From the NCBI GenBank assembly GCA_036674765.1, contig JARVKI010000042.1:1-64000 (forward strand): a stretch of 64,000 bases of DNA. The letters are read 5' to 3'. A model generated the notes under the pieces. It was not told the origin of the DNA, did no database searches, and worked only from the letters and a program-made list of their open reading frames with translations. The DNA is from Seiridium cupressi (Eukaryota; Ascomycota; Sordariomycetes; Amphisphaeriales; Sporocadaceae). A program made the translations under genes and the position numbers. Positions 1 through 13,009 of this stretch are shown in pieces; the first letter of the stretch is position 1, and every line of letters starts with the position of its first letter.

Positions 1-815
1 ATCTTTTATTTTTTATAATTTATTATTAATAAAAATATATAATAATTTTTTTAATTAATTTTAATTTAATAAAACGTTAAAAAAGTATTTTTATTTAATA
101 TAATAATAGTAAAAAATTAAAATTAAATTAAAATTCTTTTATATTATTTATTAAAAAAATATAATAAATATTAAATATTAAATATAATAAAAAATTAAAT
201 TATAAATTAAAAATATATTAAAAACTTTTATAAATATTAAAATTAATTAAATAAATTTTATAAAATTTCTTTTTAAAAATTTTAAATTATAAATATATTT
301 TAAATATTTTAAAAAAAAATAAAAAAAAAACGTAAATAATAAAATATTATTTTTAATTTTAATATAATTAAACGTAAAAAAAAATTAAAAAAATTAAAAA
401 AATTAAAAAATATAATAAATAAAAAAATTAAATAAATAATAAAAAATAAAAAATAAAAAAGTTAAAAATATTAAAAAATTAAAAAATAATTAACGATTTT
501 AATTTTAAAATAAATTAATAAAAAATTTATTAATAAAATATTATAATAATAAAAAATAATAATATAAAAAATAATAATTTTAATTTAATAATATTTATAT
601 TATTAATAAAAAATAAAAGAAATTAACTTTTTAAAAAATAAAATTTAAATTTAATTATTTTTAAATTAAAAACGTTTTTTAAAATAAAATAATTATTATA
701 ATTATATAATAAAATTTTCTTTATATAAATTATATAATTTATACGTTTTATAAAAACGCGTATAAACTATTTAATTTATATATATTATATATAAAATAAA
801 ATAAAAAGCGCTAAA
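1..815. repeat. RIP-saturated AT-rich tract
   Basis: Almost pure A/T sequence. Reading it base by base I find no CpA and no TpG before about position 818. The few cytosines that remain are in ACG or CT contexts. Loss of CpA/TpG with TpA excess is the known footprint of repeat-induced point mutation in ascomycetes, so this is probably the remnant of a transposon or other duplicated DNA mutated beyond recognition. No ORF is present. An AT-rich centromeric or subtelomeric block is an alternative reading. Confidence 0.85.
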
Positions 816-2575
816 AAATGATAGCTTTCTAGCGTAATAACAACGTAATAACTATACTTTTATAAGAACCCTGCCAGATTATAAGGCGGGAAGTTAGGAT
901 TCGATTCCCGCAGGCTTAAAACTGCATCACACTACATTATTTTTGGATCCTTCGGTACGATTTACAAGTACGGTATAGTTACATATGGACGGGATCAATG
1001 TAGGCCTTAATGACGTTGCCACGCTGCCACGACGCACTAACTTGCTCGCCCGCTGCGCTGCGGCAAGAAACAACGACCGAGACAGACGAGGCATAGCTGA
1101 ATGAGACCTTGTTTTAGGGCTTAACGGCGGATGCGATATCTTGAAAAGCAAGAAACATAACGGTTGACAGTGGCCTTGCCCCTCGATAGGAATGCACACA
1201 GGGAACTGCGCCCCTGGCCCCTCATCTCTGCTGGCAGCCCCACACCATTGAACGCAACCCTGTCACCGCAGCTTACCCCGTCAACAAAACTTGAACGGCA
1301 TGATATGGATCTAGCCGCGTTTTTCTTTTATACCGTGTTGGCGCTCTTCCTAATATATTGACGGAGATTGCAGTCTGGCATGTATACTAGATCGTATGCA
1401 TCCGACGTCAGAACGAAGAATATCACATATACAAACCGCACATGGCCCGAGGTGTTGTTCATTTCCAAATGGCCGTTCCCTCCGTTCCCTGAGTTTATCC
1501 CTCAGCCATTGTATACCTAGTGTGGTGGAGTTTTCGCCCGGCATAGTAATGACGACAGACTGATCTCTGGCAGTAAGAGACCATACTTCGAGTATACTGG
1601 GATTCCTCGCACTGATTACGAAGACCGACATATCCCATCACTCTTATTTGAAACCGCCAGCCTCAAAACAACTGGTTGTGTTAATTAGGGGCAATGTTCC
1701 ATGCCACTTGGGTCTAATTGTGCGAATGTGGTTTCCATCCACTACATAATTTATGATCATTCCTGGCAGTTCATATGCTCGATTCATACTTGGAAACTCG
1801 TCATTCGTGATGGCAAGTACGATCTTGGGAAAACTGTGTTTTATGACAGATAGACTTGAAAAGTTCTATTGGTCGGTCGTGATAGATCCGGGATATCGGC
1901 TAGATTTCTTTGGTAAAAACCAGTGTTGAATGTTATAACCTAGGTGATCTAGGTCTCGATCCATTTGCCCATTAGCACTAGTGAGTGTCTCACCGGCCCA
2001 ATGATTGGACTATCGGTAATGCGAAGGACTTTGCAAACCCACAGCCCGCTATAAGATCAAAATTCTAGGCACTGGTTCTCGAGGCTGACGGAAGCGATAG
2101 GCGCTAAAAAAGTAAAGGGTACGGGTAGATTGCATGGCGTTCCCAAAAACCCCCAATCAACAGATCTTTTTTTCTCAGCTCAGCAATGATCGCAGATTGA
2201 GATCTAGCCGCTAGATAATACCTGTAACCAAGAAGGAGAGATGCGACGACGCTTCTGCGGTTTGCAAGATGAACAATGACAAGCCCAGCGGTCCATCAAA
2301 CGGATTTATCATTCTATGCGCGAAAGTGGCGTAGCACTAGGGTCGGTCCGCAGATGGCTTCAATTGGGGTCGAAGCAAGGGCGATCTTCTATGGCAACGG
2401 AGCAATTAGATCATCTACCAGGATCTAAATCCTGCAGTCGATTGCTTCCTTCCACGCGGCGATCTCTCTCTTATGCAGAAACCTATTACCTGTAAGATCT
2501 CATTCCTGTTCTTGGGAAGAAACTGCTTCATTGGTAAACTATCCAGCTGGGAATTCCAGGTCGCTATTCGTGACC
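816..2575. other. Intergenic transition, no gene recognised
   Basis: Base composition returns to normal between about 830 and 930. The stretch carries only short overlapping ORFs on both strands (for example 1350-1631 on the minus strand) with no recognisable domain. A B-box-like sequence lies near 889-902 but does not fold as a tRNA. The 5' region of the carboxylesterase gene presumably occupies the right end. Confidence 0.5.
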
Positions 2576-4748
<2,173 letters not shown>

Positions 4749-4909
4749 AAAGAGGCCGCAGGTTTAACGACTAAAGTTGGCCCTTGGCATTAAGGACATA
4801 TCTGTTCATAATTCTATACATAGACATATCTGACATGAGATTGTTCAAACTTGTGGTGGTCGTAGTCGTGGTTGACAACTTCCACTTATTATTCTCGTCA
4901 TGCTTTTTG

Positions 4910-5971
4910 CTATGCCAGAGGATGTTTAAGGACAAGTCTTCCAAAGTTTCCACCTTCCGCTACCGCCCTTACCTTGTCCAACGCATCTTCCGCCGTCCCT
5001 CCGAAGACACTGACTGACGGCATGGAGAATGCCGATCCGTAGTTGTGGACTGCCCATTCGAGACCTTTCCACATGCGGGCCTGCTGCGCGGGTTGTGCCG
5101 GTATCAAGACGCGACGGTCAATTGCTGGTAAGTGAAGCTCTATGTCGCGACTTTTATTCCCGAACGGCATTGTGAAGCTTCCATCTTGTTGTCCTCTAAG
5201 CGAGACTAACTTGGCCTGCTCTGAGGCAATCGCGGCCACTTTCTGCGCGGCCTCGGGCGAGCCGGTGCAATCCGCTGCGTGTACCATGGAGCCGACTTTC
5301 GCATCATTTACAGCGGCTGTGATCTTTTCAATGACATCTGGATCGGAATAGTCGAAGCACTGGGCGGCACCGAGGCTCTTGAGTAGATCGTGCCGTTTCG
5401 GCGAAGCGGTGACAAAGATCGGGTGTGCTCCGCTCGCGCGGGCCAGTTGAATTATCGCAATGCCGACGCTCGTAGAGCCACCCCAGATTAGCAAGGGTCC
5501 TGACTTGAACTCTTCCAGGGTTTTGTCTCCGGGAAACGGGAACTCGAAAGCGTTGTAAAGCGCATCCGCAGCAGTTGCAACGACGACGGTCAGCGCAGCC
5601 GCGTGGGAATGTGGCACATTGTGTAGTACGCGCCAGGCTTGATCTTCCGGAGCAACAAGAAACGGCTGGTGCGCGCCGTATTTGGCCGGCCTTCCGATAC
5701 CTGTCGGCGTGTACCCGGCCACCAAGTCGCCCACGGCGAATGGGGATCCCGGCCCGGCCGTGTAGACTTTGCCCATGAAGTCATAACCCATTACCGTCGA
5801 ATTGATCCCCAGCATCGCATGGTCTACATCAGCGATGTTGCAGCCTGAGTATTGTACCTCGACTGTAATCTCTCCTGCGCCGGGCTCGGGCTTTGGCATG
5901 TCCCGAACCACTCGATTAGAGCCATCTTCATTGACATAGAGCGCTGCTCCGTTGGATTTTGTTGACGCCAT
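4910..5971 (-). CDS. MDR-family NAD(P)H oxidoreductase, trans-enoyl-reductase-like
   Basis: Single-exon gene of 353 residues, the usual size of medium-chain dehydrogenase/reductase proteins. It has an N-terminal GroES-like domain (PKPEPGAGEITVEVQYSG) and a Rossmann domain with a nucleotide-binding region near IWGGSTSVGIAIIQLARASG. It lacks the structural zinc-ligand cluster of classical alcohol dehydrogenases, and the pattern resembles the ToxD/LovC-type stand-alone trans-enoyl reductases and related zinc-binding-oxidoreductase-like fungal proteins. Such enzymes either reduce enoyl intermediates for a PKS lacking its own ER or act on small quinones/enones. The PKS in this window lies 40 kb away and is of a type that does not need an ER, so a partnership is unlikely. 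Start ATG at 5969-5971 matches the conserved N-terminus. Confidence 0.88.
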   Translation of the reverse strand: MASTKSNGAALYVNEDGSNRVVRDMPKPEPGAGEITVEVQYSGCNIADVDHAMLGINSTVMGYDFMGKVYTAGPGSPFAVGDLVAGYTPTGIGRPAKYGAHQPFLVAPEDQAWRVLHNVPHSHAAALTVVVATAADALYNAFEFPFPGDKTLEEFKSGPLLIWGGSTSVGIAIIQLARASGAHPIFVTASPKRHDLLKSLGAAQCFDYSDPDVIEKITAAVNDAKVGSMVHAADCTGSPEAAQKVAAIASEQAKLVSLRGQQDGSFTMPFGNKSRDIELHLPAIDRRVLIPAQPAQQARMWKGLEWAVHNYGSAFSMPSVSVFGGTAEDALDKVRAVAEGGNFGRLVLKHPLA

Positions 5972-7140
5972 TGCAGGTTCGCGGAGCAGGTTTCAAGTCA
6001 GATTTTGTCCGAAAGTTAGTTCTAAGCTCATCGTCACTTTGGCGAATTATTCCTCACATCTATAAGACCATGGACGGACGGTGGCATGGTAGTGGCCGAA
6101 TACAATCCGGTCCGGCTTGTCGGGTACAATTGTAAATTAAGGTTTAGAGGGGCCGGGGTGGAGGCAAAATCGCCTGTGGGCTCACTGCATGGAAAACATT
6201 CCAAGGACTAACTTCCGCTAACTCACAGGAGTTAGAGGCTGAGCTTTAGTGGGATGCCCTGTAAGCCACCAACTACATTGTACCAATCCACAATCTCAAC
6301 CCACTAAAGTCTCCGGACATCGTTTCGCGTCCTCGGTTAAAACTGTTGCTAACATACCATCGGGATTCGTTCAAAGTGCGAAATCCGTTTCCCCCTCGCA
6401 TCTCACTCATCAGCGCTTCCGGTTGCTCGCAAACCAAGTCAATCTTTTGCTGACAAGTAATTTTATTGGCGTGCGGCATACGGCTGGAGCCTTAATGCCA
6501 ACTCAACGAGCCAGGGAGGTTGGATGCACCGAGTCTTGAAAGAGTGTTTGCCCATAATGGTGGATACTACAATATATCACCAATAACATCTCATGTTGCT
6601 ATTTTTAGTCATCCAATAGTTGGTAGTTACAGATAAACCGAAGCAAACCGAGGCTGGCAGGCGCAACGACTCAACATGATCTTGACAAACTGTCCGTACC
6701 TGCATGCCAGTTGGTTCATTACCTTGCGGCTGGAATTTAAGTAGTTGCGACAGTCTGGTTGGTAATTGGAATTCGCTGTAAAGTGGTCGGTGCGCTTAGC
6801 GTTTTGAGCTGTCGAGGGAGGCGCGTTGCGGCGCGACCTCGACGACATACCGTGAAAGCACTTGCTGGACTTCTTGTCATATCCTGGCCGCCTAGGACAT
6901 CTCTCTCAGGCCATTTGATTTGTAATGTCTTTTCGTTGTTCCACCAGGACTCTGTTGTTACCAGTCAGCTATCAAACTCTCGGAATAATCTGGAATAATC
7001 ACGGCAACCGAGGTTGAAAGCTTAAACGTGCGTAATGTGAATGAACATCTAGCACTAGATCACTTCCTCAAGCTTTGGGTGGCAAATGGGGTCTTTGTCC
7101 TAAAAGACGAAGTACGCCTCTCATTTAATCCCGTACGATC
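5972..7140. other. Intergenic region between divergent genes
   Basis: Holds the 5' regions of the divergently transcribed MDR gene and zinc-finger/cupin gene. Only small non-conserved ORFs on both strands are present. No RNA gene or repeat was recognised. Confidence 0.5.
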
Positions 7141-10100
7141 ATGGGTCCTCCGGGCCGTACCTCTACCGCTGACCGCAATAATACCTTCCAGTTGGACTCT
7201 GCTCCCATCCAGAACGACTTCAACTCGGGTCGAGCATTAAGGCGAGCATTCGCCGACGTCACACTCTCGCCAGAAGCAGAACATGCTTTAATGCACATGG
7301 CTGAGCTCCGGAGAGGGTTGATACAGCATCCTATCCCAAGCGATGTTCGGAACGCGATCACCAAAGGCGACATTGCCCCAGGTCTCCGGCCTACACTGCT
7401 TACTGAGCTCTATGGTGCCACAGGCTCAACGGCGAACTCTTCAGCGTCATACAGCGAAGGAAGCCATGTCGCAGGCATATCTACATTCGGCGCGTCGCCA
7501 TCACCACAAGCGGAACTAACGGTGGCCAATAGGGAAAGCGCTTCGTCAATCTCGAGGGCACCCTTTGCAGCTCCAGACACGTTGATTGTTGATGCCCCGG
7601 TCAGCCCAGAACCGGCCAATATAACAAGCGATATTGGTACACAATCTCATGGGAAATCTGGAAGTCACGATGTCTCGGGGACTCTAGATGGTATTTTACG
7701 TGGTGAGATTCTGCGTTTGCCGTGATGACCTGAAAATCAATGACACTGAATGTTTGCCAGGCCATGGCGCGGGAGGAGCAAATTTGAAACGAAAACGGGA
7801 TGGAAGTTCAAGTTTGCCCAAAGGAGCTTCTTCCGTGACAGTCCGGTCGCCATTATCGTCCAGCATCACAATATCAGCCATGGAACTGTTCAGAAGATTC
7901 GCCGCAGAGTCTGTCCTGTCTTTCTCATCGTCCAAACCTAAGGAGTCGCCAGAAGTTCCGCAAGTTCAGGCCCACCTAGAGACTCGATTAGAATCCTTTC
8001 TTCGACATCCTGATTTGGAAATCACGAACGACAACTCCCATCCCAGGCGATCGTCCAAGGATATATCCGCCCCAGGCGTATCGACTGGCAGCGTGCATTC
8101 GATTACTGGGGCCCACAAGGGAGATGATGGTCCAAACGATGCAACGGCTCCGAACGGGCCTACGCTAGATGACGATTATGAGATGGAAGACGCTGGCAAA
8201 GAGAGCGGTACAACTAATGACGGGGATGATGAGACTGACACAGATATCAGTGACTTGGCATCCACCTCCGTCGGTAATGGCGGTATGAAAGCAGAAGATG
8301 GAAGGCCATATAATATATGGAGACGTGAGTATCCCTCAGTAATTATTTCGGCAGTGACTAATCTCATATAGTCGCCAGTGGCCGCGCCATACCTACGCAC
8401 GGTGCTCGTAAGGCTTCCCTACCTACTTATGTATCCTAAGCTGACTCAATAGTCTTACCAACTGGCTATCAGCCCTATATCGACGCCGAAAGACCATGGG
8501 TATGTCCAATACGGTCATGCCGAGTCCTCTTTAAGACCCTGGGTGGCCTTGGTGGACACTTCAACTCGAAACACAGGGCAGCAATACTGAACGACAACAA
8601 AGACGGAACTCTGTCGGTGACAAACTTTCGACTCGGAACGGGAAGGTTATCCGCCATCGTGACCACGAAACGACCTCTGAGCCCCAACGAACCACCGAGT
8701 AAGCAATTCCCGGACTCTTTTTCTCGACCTTGTTGGCCTGTTTGGGAGTAATTCCTTCCTAATCGAATATTATCGGTCTTGAAACACGGGTTTCACCCCC
8801 CGATATATCGGCAAGCCCATTTTTAGAAATAACTACTAACGCCAGGTGTATAGTGCCTGAACCGCCATTACCCGGCATAAGCAAACTCATTGGCGAGCAC
8901 CCTTCAACATCAGGGAAACCCAGCATCGCTCCAGGCAAAACACCCCCATTGAGAAACGGCTTGGAAACTAAAGACAGAACACTGCTTCTACCACAGGTTG
9001 CGGATGAGACGACTAGTCGCCCTTGCTTGAATGATATCGCAATTTGGACATGGAAAAACGTAGTTTACCCTCATTTGAAGAGCACATCCATATCACCAAT
9101 ACTGACAAAAGGTCATGTGCAAGACCTTCTACCTCTCCAGCAACGGCGTGGTATTGAATTCAACCCTTTAACGCCTCCATATTTCGAGAGTCGGCCTCGA
9201 GATATTTCGGCCTTCCTAATCCAGATAACAGGGACCAAGGCACCAGCCCCTTGCGAGAGATGTCAACAAGGAAAAGGCCCGTTTATAGGATGCATCGTCA
9301 TTTCCACGGAAGCTCCGCTTAATGTTAGACGTCAAGTCACTTCCTGCGCGAATTGCTTCTATAAAGGAAACCAAAGGAACTGTGGTGGGCTTACCAACTG
9401 GCATCAAAAGACGTATCCTGAACTTCTGGATGGCAGTGTTCCTGTTGGCAGGACGTCATTACAAGCTGCTGATAATTTGGACTCACCTCTACAAGATCAA
9501 TCTCCCGTGCTCCGTTCTCGGCGAACTCCCAAGGAACCTAATGGTTTCTCCCCTGCCTCAAAGCTTACAACCGCTAAGGCCAAGAACACATCCTCAACCT
9601 CTGAAGATTCAGATGTCCGTTCACTTCGCCAGAGACGTAGTATAGCCCAAAATGATCCAGCTTCCAGGGATAGTTCCGCGCTGTTGAGTACAAGGATCTC
9701 TGACATTAATAATGTTGATCATCTGTATTTACCTATGGAGGATTGGGAAATTGCGCCGGGCCGCATTCGCAATAATTCAGAGAATGGTCTTGAGAGTATG
9801 TAATCATTGAGATCACTCTTGTAGGATATTTGTTTCGCTAACTCGTTATAGACGTCGCATTCTCTTCAGCCTATCTCGCGCACGGGGAGCCAGTAAGCAT
9901 AGGCCCCGGCATTGGTTTTCATGTCCTAGTCATTAAGCCGGGTACTTCACACCGATTTGAGCCTATTGCCAGCCGACTCCGTCTCTGCTCCGTTGCAGGG
10001 GGCAAAGTCAGAGTCAAGACTCTTGACCAAGAATTCCATCTTGGACCAAATGGCATGTTTCAAGTCAAGCCTGATACGGGTTGTGTTGTTGACAACCGAT

Positions 10101-10159
10101 TATACGGAAACGCGACGATACATGTTACTGAGATGCCGAGCGAGGTTTCAACTCCGTGA
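7141..10159 (+). CDS. C2H2 finger + DUF3716 + cupin-like protein
   Basis: Predicted 885-residue protein in six exons: 7141-7702, 7761-8324, 8372-8407, 8453-8698, 8854-9795, 9852-10159 (the first donor could instead be at 7691, same phase). Long low-complexity Ser/Thr/Asp-rich N-terminal half with a basic KRKRD stretch (possible nuclear signal). A single C2H2 finger lies near residues 404-427 (CPIRSC, then GGLGGHFNSKH). A cysteine cluster near residues 598-645 (CERCQQGKGPFIGC ... SCANCFYKG) matches the fungal DUF3716 pattern. The last exon encodes a compact beta-rich segment (KPGTSHRF, GGKVRVKTL, GMFQVKPDTGCVVDN) that reads like a cupin, similar in pattern to the Mif2/CENP-C dimerisation cupin. 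A nuclear DNA- or chromatin-binding role is inferred; no function is known to me for this combination. It lies closest to the RIP-mutated left edge. Confidence 0.78.
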
Positions 10160-10610
10160 AAGCTATGGTCACCATCAAAGGGTCTTTTTTGGGGGGTATG
10201 CGTGCTGAACGACGGTTCATAATTGATTTTCCAGGGGGCTTTGCAAGAGCATGCTATCCTCAGTCGGAAGACGCAACCATGTAAAAGATACCGTTATCAC
10301 GAACTTTACATCTATGGGAATTAGAACTCCCTCCAAAACAATGTAAGAGTTTCCAATTCTTTCCCCAGGATATTATTCATTGTTTCGGGTTGATGGCTTC
10401 ATCGTCCAGTACAAAATGTACACAGAACGACATTCGACAATACGATGACGTATACATAACGACACTGATATTGGTTTTTAAAAACAACTAGCACTAATTT
10501 ACTACTCCGTTTTCTCGGCACCAGTATTACACCTTTGTTCACAACCCACTCTGCCCCATCATCCTCTGTAGCATTTTATATTCATTTAGTCCAATTTGTT
10601 CATCCTAATC
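10160..10610. other. Intergenic, convergent 3' ends
   Basis: Lies between the 3' ends of the cupin gene (plus strand) and the small secreted protein gene (minus strand). No further coding potential or repeat was seen; a run GGGGGG-like tract occurs near 10190. Confidence 0.5.
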
Positions 10611-11135
10611 CTACTGGACGTTAGTGATGATAAAGCTTGGCTCGCCCCTATAGAACTGTGCAACCGTGCTGCCAAAGTCCTCGAAGGGAAAGTCCGTTGC
10701 GGGCCACTCCTTAAACCCAGCGGCAGTGATTCCGGTACTGGCATCAGTGTAGGTAATAACCAGTAGGTAGGGGCCCGAGGTACCTGGCTGCGATGGTTCG
10801 TGGCGGAACTGCCATTGCACTGCGGCATTGTCACATCCGCGGAAGGGGGTGATGTCTGGAATGGCGCCCACGGACGTTTGGTCGGAGTAGGAGCAACTGG
10901 TACTCAGTACACCCGGAATCTCAATGTCATAGGACAAGCTTCATGGTGTTAGCGGCATGAGCTAAATGATGAAGTAAGCACACTGCTAGAAAGGAGCTTA
11001 CAATGCAGCTGTGCCATGGGGCTGGGTGTTGGCGCTGAAGTTGGTGATGTCGAACTCCTTCGCCTGGCGTTGCTCGACTGGTGCGGCCGAGACGGCGGAG
11101 AGTAGGAGGGCGGAGATGGCTGCAAAATTCTTCAT
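10611..11135 (-). CDS. Small secreted protein (effector-like), 153 aa
   Basis: Two exons, 11002-11135 and 10611-10938, joined over a 63-bp GTAAGC...AAG intron. The N-terminus MKNFAAISALLLSAVSAAP is a clear signal peptide, followed by a possible Kex2-type region (VEQRQ) and a mature chain of about 130 residues starting with EFDITNFSANTQPHGTAA. Only two cysteines remain in the mature chain (STSCSYSD and FRGCDN), which could form one disulfide. No transmembrane segment or catalytic motif is visible. The F-x-I-x-N-F-x-A opening and all-beta character recall small fungal secreted proteins of the AltA1-like type, but this resemblance is weak. Function unknown; secretion is well supported. Confidence 0.83.
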
Positions 11136-12251
11136 TGTGACGAGAAGACTAGATGGTGTCCAAAGCTAGGCAGGTCGAACGGAATGCTTTAAAGTGATGT
11201 TCCTGTTAGGTCGATGTGTGCTCACAGCCAAAGCCTAAAATCCATCGGTCTTTCCAAGCCATTATATATGCTGCACTGCTGGCACCTGGCCCCGTGACAA
11301 CCAGCACGACATCACGAAGTCCTTACTCACAGTAGGCCAAGAAGATGAACCTAGTGGTCACCTGTTAAAGCTTTCGCAGGTTCGGGGAAAACTGAGGCTG
11401 AGTGGCTTGTACAACGAAACGTTTCCATCGTGAAAGAGCGGCGGTGTGGAACTCATTGGACAATGTTGTTCAGCCACTTGTAAGCTCTCGCGTTCGGGTG
11501 ACCAATGGCCGGGGTATGCGCCCAACATGCGACTCCCGTCTGGGATGTGCCAAGAACTGGGCGCTGACATGATATTCACTACAACTAGCTCCGATACGAG
11601 GTTTTCTAGAAGGCGCTGCCTAATTCCGGGGTAAGGGGCCTCTTGATGCAGGAACCGCCGATTTGATTCGTCTTGGGAGAAGTGAAGTGCGCTTCAACGG
11701 CTTCAGGCTCGCCAATTATCTGACATGTCTAAATATAGGGCTGTTAGTTACCAATAACCGGGAAGCCTCCCGAGCAATGTGCTTTGTCCATGTAACGTCA
11801 CCCATAAGTTGGCAAATTGCCCTGCACCTCCACGGAACCAGTTGAGAAATAGGGGTTTAACTACGTCCTAACCACGCACGCTCGAGCACCAGAGAAAAGA
11901 AACTCGTTATCGCGAAGTTTAGGCAAGGACCTTAGTCAGCGAAGTGCATACCGTTTACAAGCACCACCATCGGACCACAAAACCTCGTAAGGATCGTGCG
12001 AGCAATCGAGAATGTGTCGGGTTTGTCGCCGTCGCCACAGCCAAGGACGACCTTGATAGGCTTTACGTTTAAGCACGAATACAACGAGCAAAGACACGTA
12101 CACGTCGTCATACCCAATTGAAATGAAAAGTCTTGCGCATAACCTGTGAAGCAGCTAGCTTAATATGAAACTGGCATTCAATGAAGTATGGTGGCCATAG
12201 GCATGACTAAGTTTGAAAAGCAACGGTCCAAGTTCCGAAACACCATGTATA

Positions 12252-12309
12252 GTTGAAAATTGCACACATCCACACGATTCACGTCGTGTGGATGTGTGCA
12301 ATTTTCAAC
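12252..12309. repeat. Perfect 26-bp inverted repeat, 6-nt loop
   Basis: Left arm 12252-12277 and right arm 12284-12309 are exact reverse complements, separated by TTCACG. The arms begin GTTGAAAATTGCACACATCC. Short flanking words GGTCCAAG (about 12224) and CTTGGACC (12309 onward) are also inverted, suggesting an older, longer palindrome. It could be a foldback/MITE remnant; as RNA it would form a very stable hairpin. Confidence 0.9.
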
Positions 12310-12631
12310 TTGGACCTCCTGGTATCTGGTGGAACTACAAATGTTTTCTGGTTGAGTGTTTCTTCTACCCAGGCCTAGCCACCAAGGATGAGAACTTGCA
12401 CTTGCCCTTTTCACCCTCTTCAAAACACTGTATCACTCTGCCCTCGCATCCAGGGATGTTAGCAATCAAATCATGTTGCAACCTTGATATGCACTTCTTC
12501 GATTGGAGTTTTTTTTTTGCTTCTCCAGTCGCCAGCAATCGTCATCATGCAAGAGGCCGACGGTGTGCGCTGTCGCTGATCCGGCCTGGCCGTGGACCCT
12601 CGTCTGGAGGCAACTCAATAAAAGTAAAGGA

Positions 12632-12668
12632 CGAAAGAAGAAGAAAAAAGAAGAAAAGAAGAAAAAAC
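12632..12668. repeat. Purine-only low-complexity run
   Basis: An uninterrupted A/G tract of AAG/AAAG units; a second similar tract lies at 12841-12876. Low complexity only, giving spurious Lys/Arg-rich ORFs on one strand and Phe/Leu-rich ORFs on the other. Confidence 0.85.
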
Positions 12669-12680
12669 GGCAAAAACCTC

Positions 12681-12731
12681 GCCTTGGGATTATAACCCAA
12701 GGCTGTGAAAACCCAAAATTGTGGGTTTTCA
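12681..12731. repeat. Two adjacent short hairpins
   Basis: Hairpin 1 pairs GCCTTGGG (12681-12688) with CCCAAGGC (12696-12703). Hairpin 2 pairs TGAAAACCCA (12706-12715) with TGGGTTTTCA (12722-12731) around a 6-nt loop. They follow each other by two bases, just after the purine run. Confidence 0.85.
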
Positions 12732-13009
12732 GCACCGCAGACCATCGCTGTTGACCATTAAGCCAGCAAGCCAGCTTTGGAGCAACCAGCGATTCTTGCT
12801 GATGCCTGTTGGCGAACCAACTCTACCTCATCTATGTAGCAAGAAAGAAAAAAAGAAGAAGAAAAAGAAAAAAGAGACTTGGCACCCGAAACATCGGCCA
12901 GAATCAACATGGACTTCAGACGTACATTAGACTAACCACCAGGTTTCGCTTGGGACTTCGTAACCACAATTTTACGCTATATTTTGACCAGCATCGAATT
13001 CCTTATCAA

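Larger units (their letters stand above)
11136..13009. other. Gene-poor region with hairpins and purine runs
   Basis: No gene recognised. ORFs such as 12213-12695 run straight through a perfect inverted repeat and a purine tract and are not credible. The region carries the 12252-12309 inverted repeat, paired hairpins at 12681-12731, and purine-only runs at 12632-12668 and 12841-12876. It looks like decayed short-element or transposon sequence. Confidence 0.55.

Noticed and set aside
865..925. tRNA-like 3' part with a B-box-like GATTCGATTCC
   Set aside because: One mismatch to the B box, but the T stem does not pair with a 7-nt loop and no anticodon arm or acceptor stem can be built.
1350..1631. 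93-codon minus-strand ORF
   Set aside because: No domain, no signal peptide and no supporting splice structure; consistent with chance.
4910..5971. MDR protein as the missing enoyl reductase of the PKS
   Set aside because: It is 40 kb away and the PKS is a 6-MSAS type that needs no enoyl reduction.
12213..12754. Long overlapping ORFs on both strands
   Set aside because: They run through a perfect palindrome and purine tract; Lys-rich and Phe-rich strings are low-complexity artefacts.
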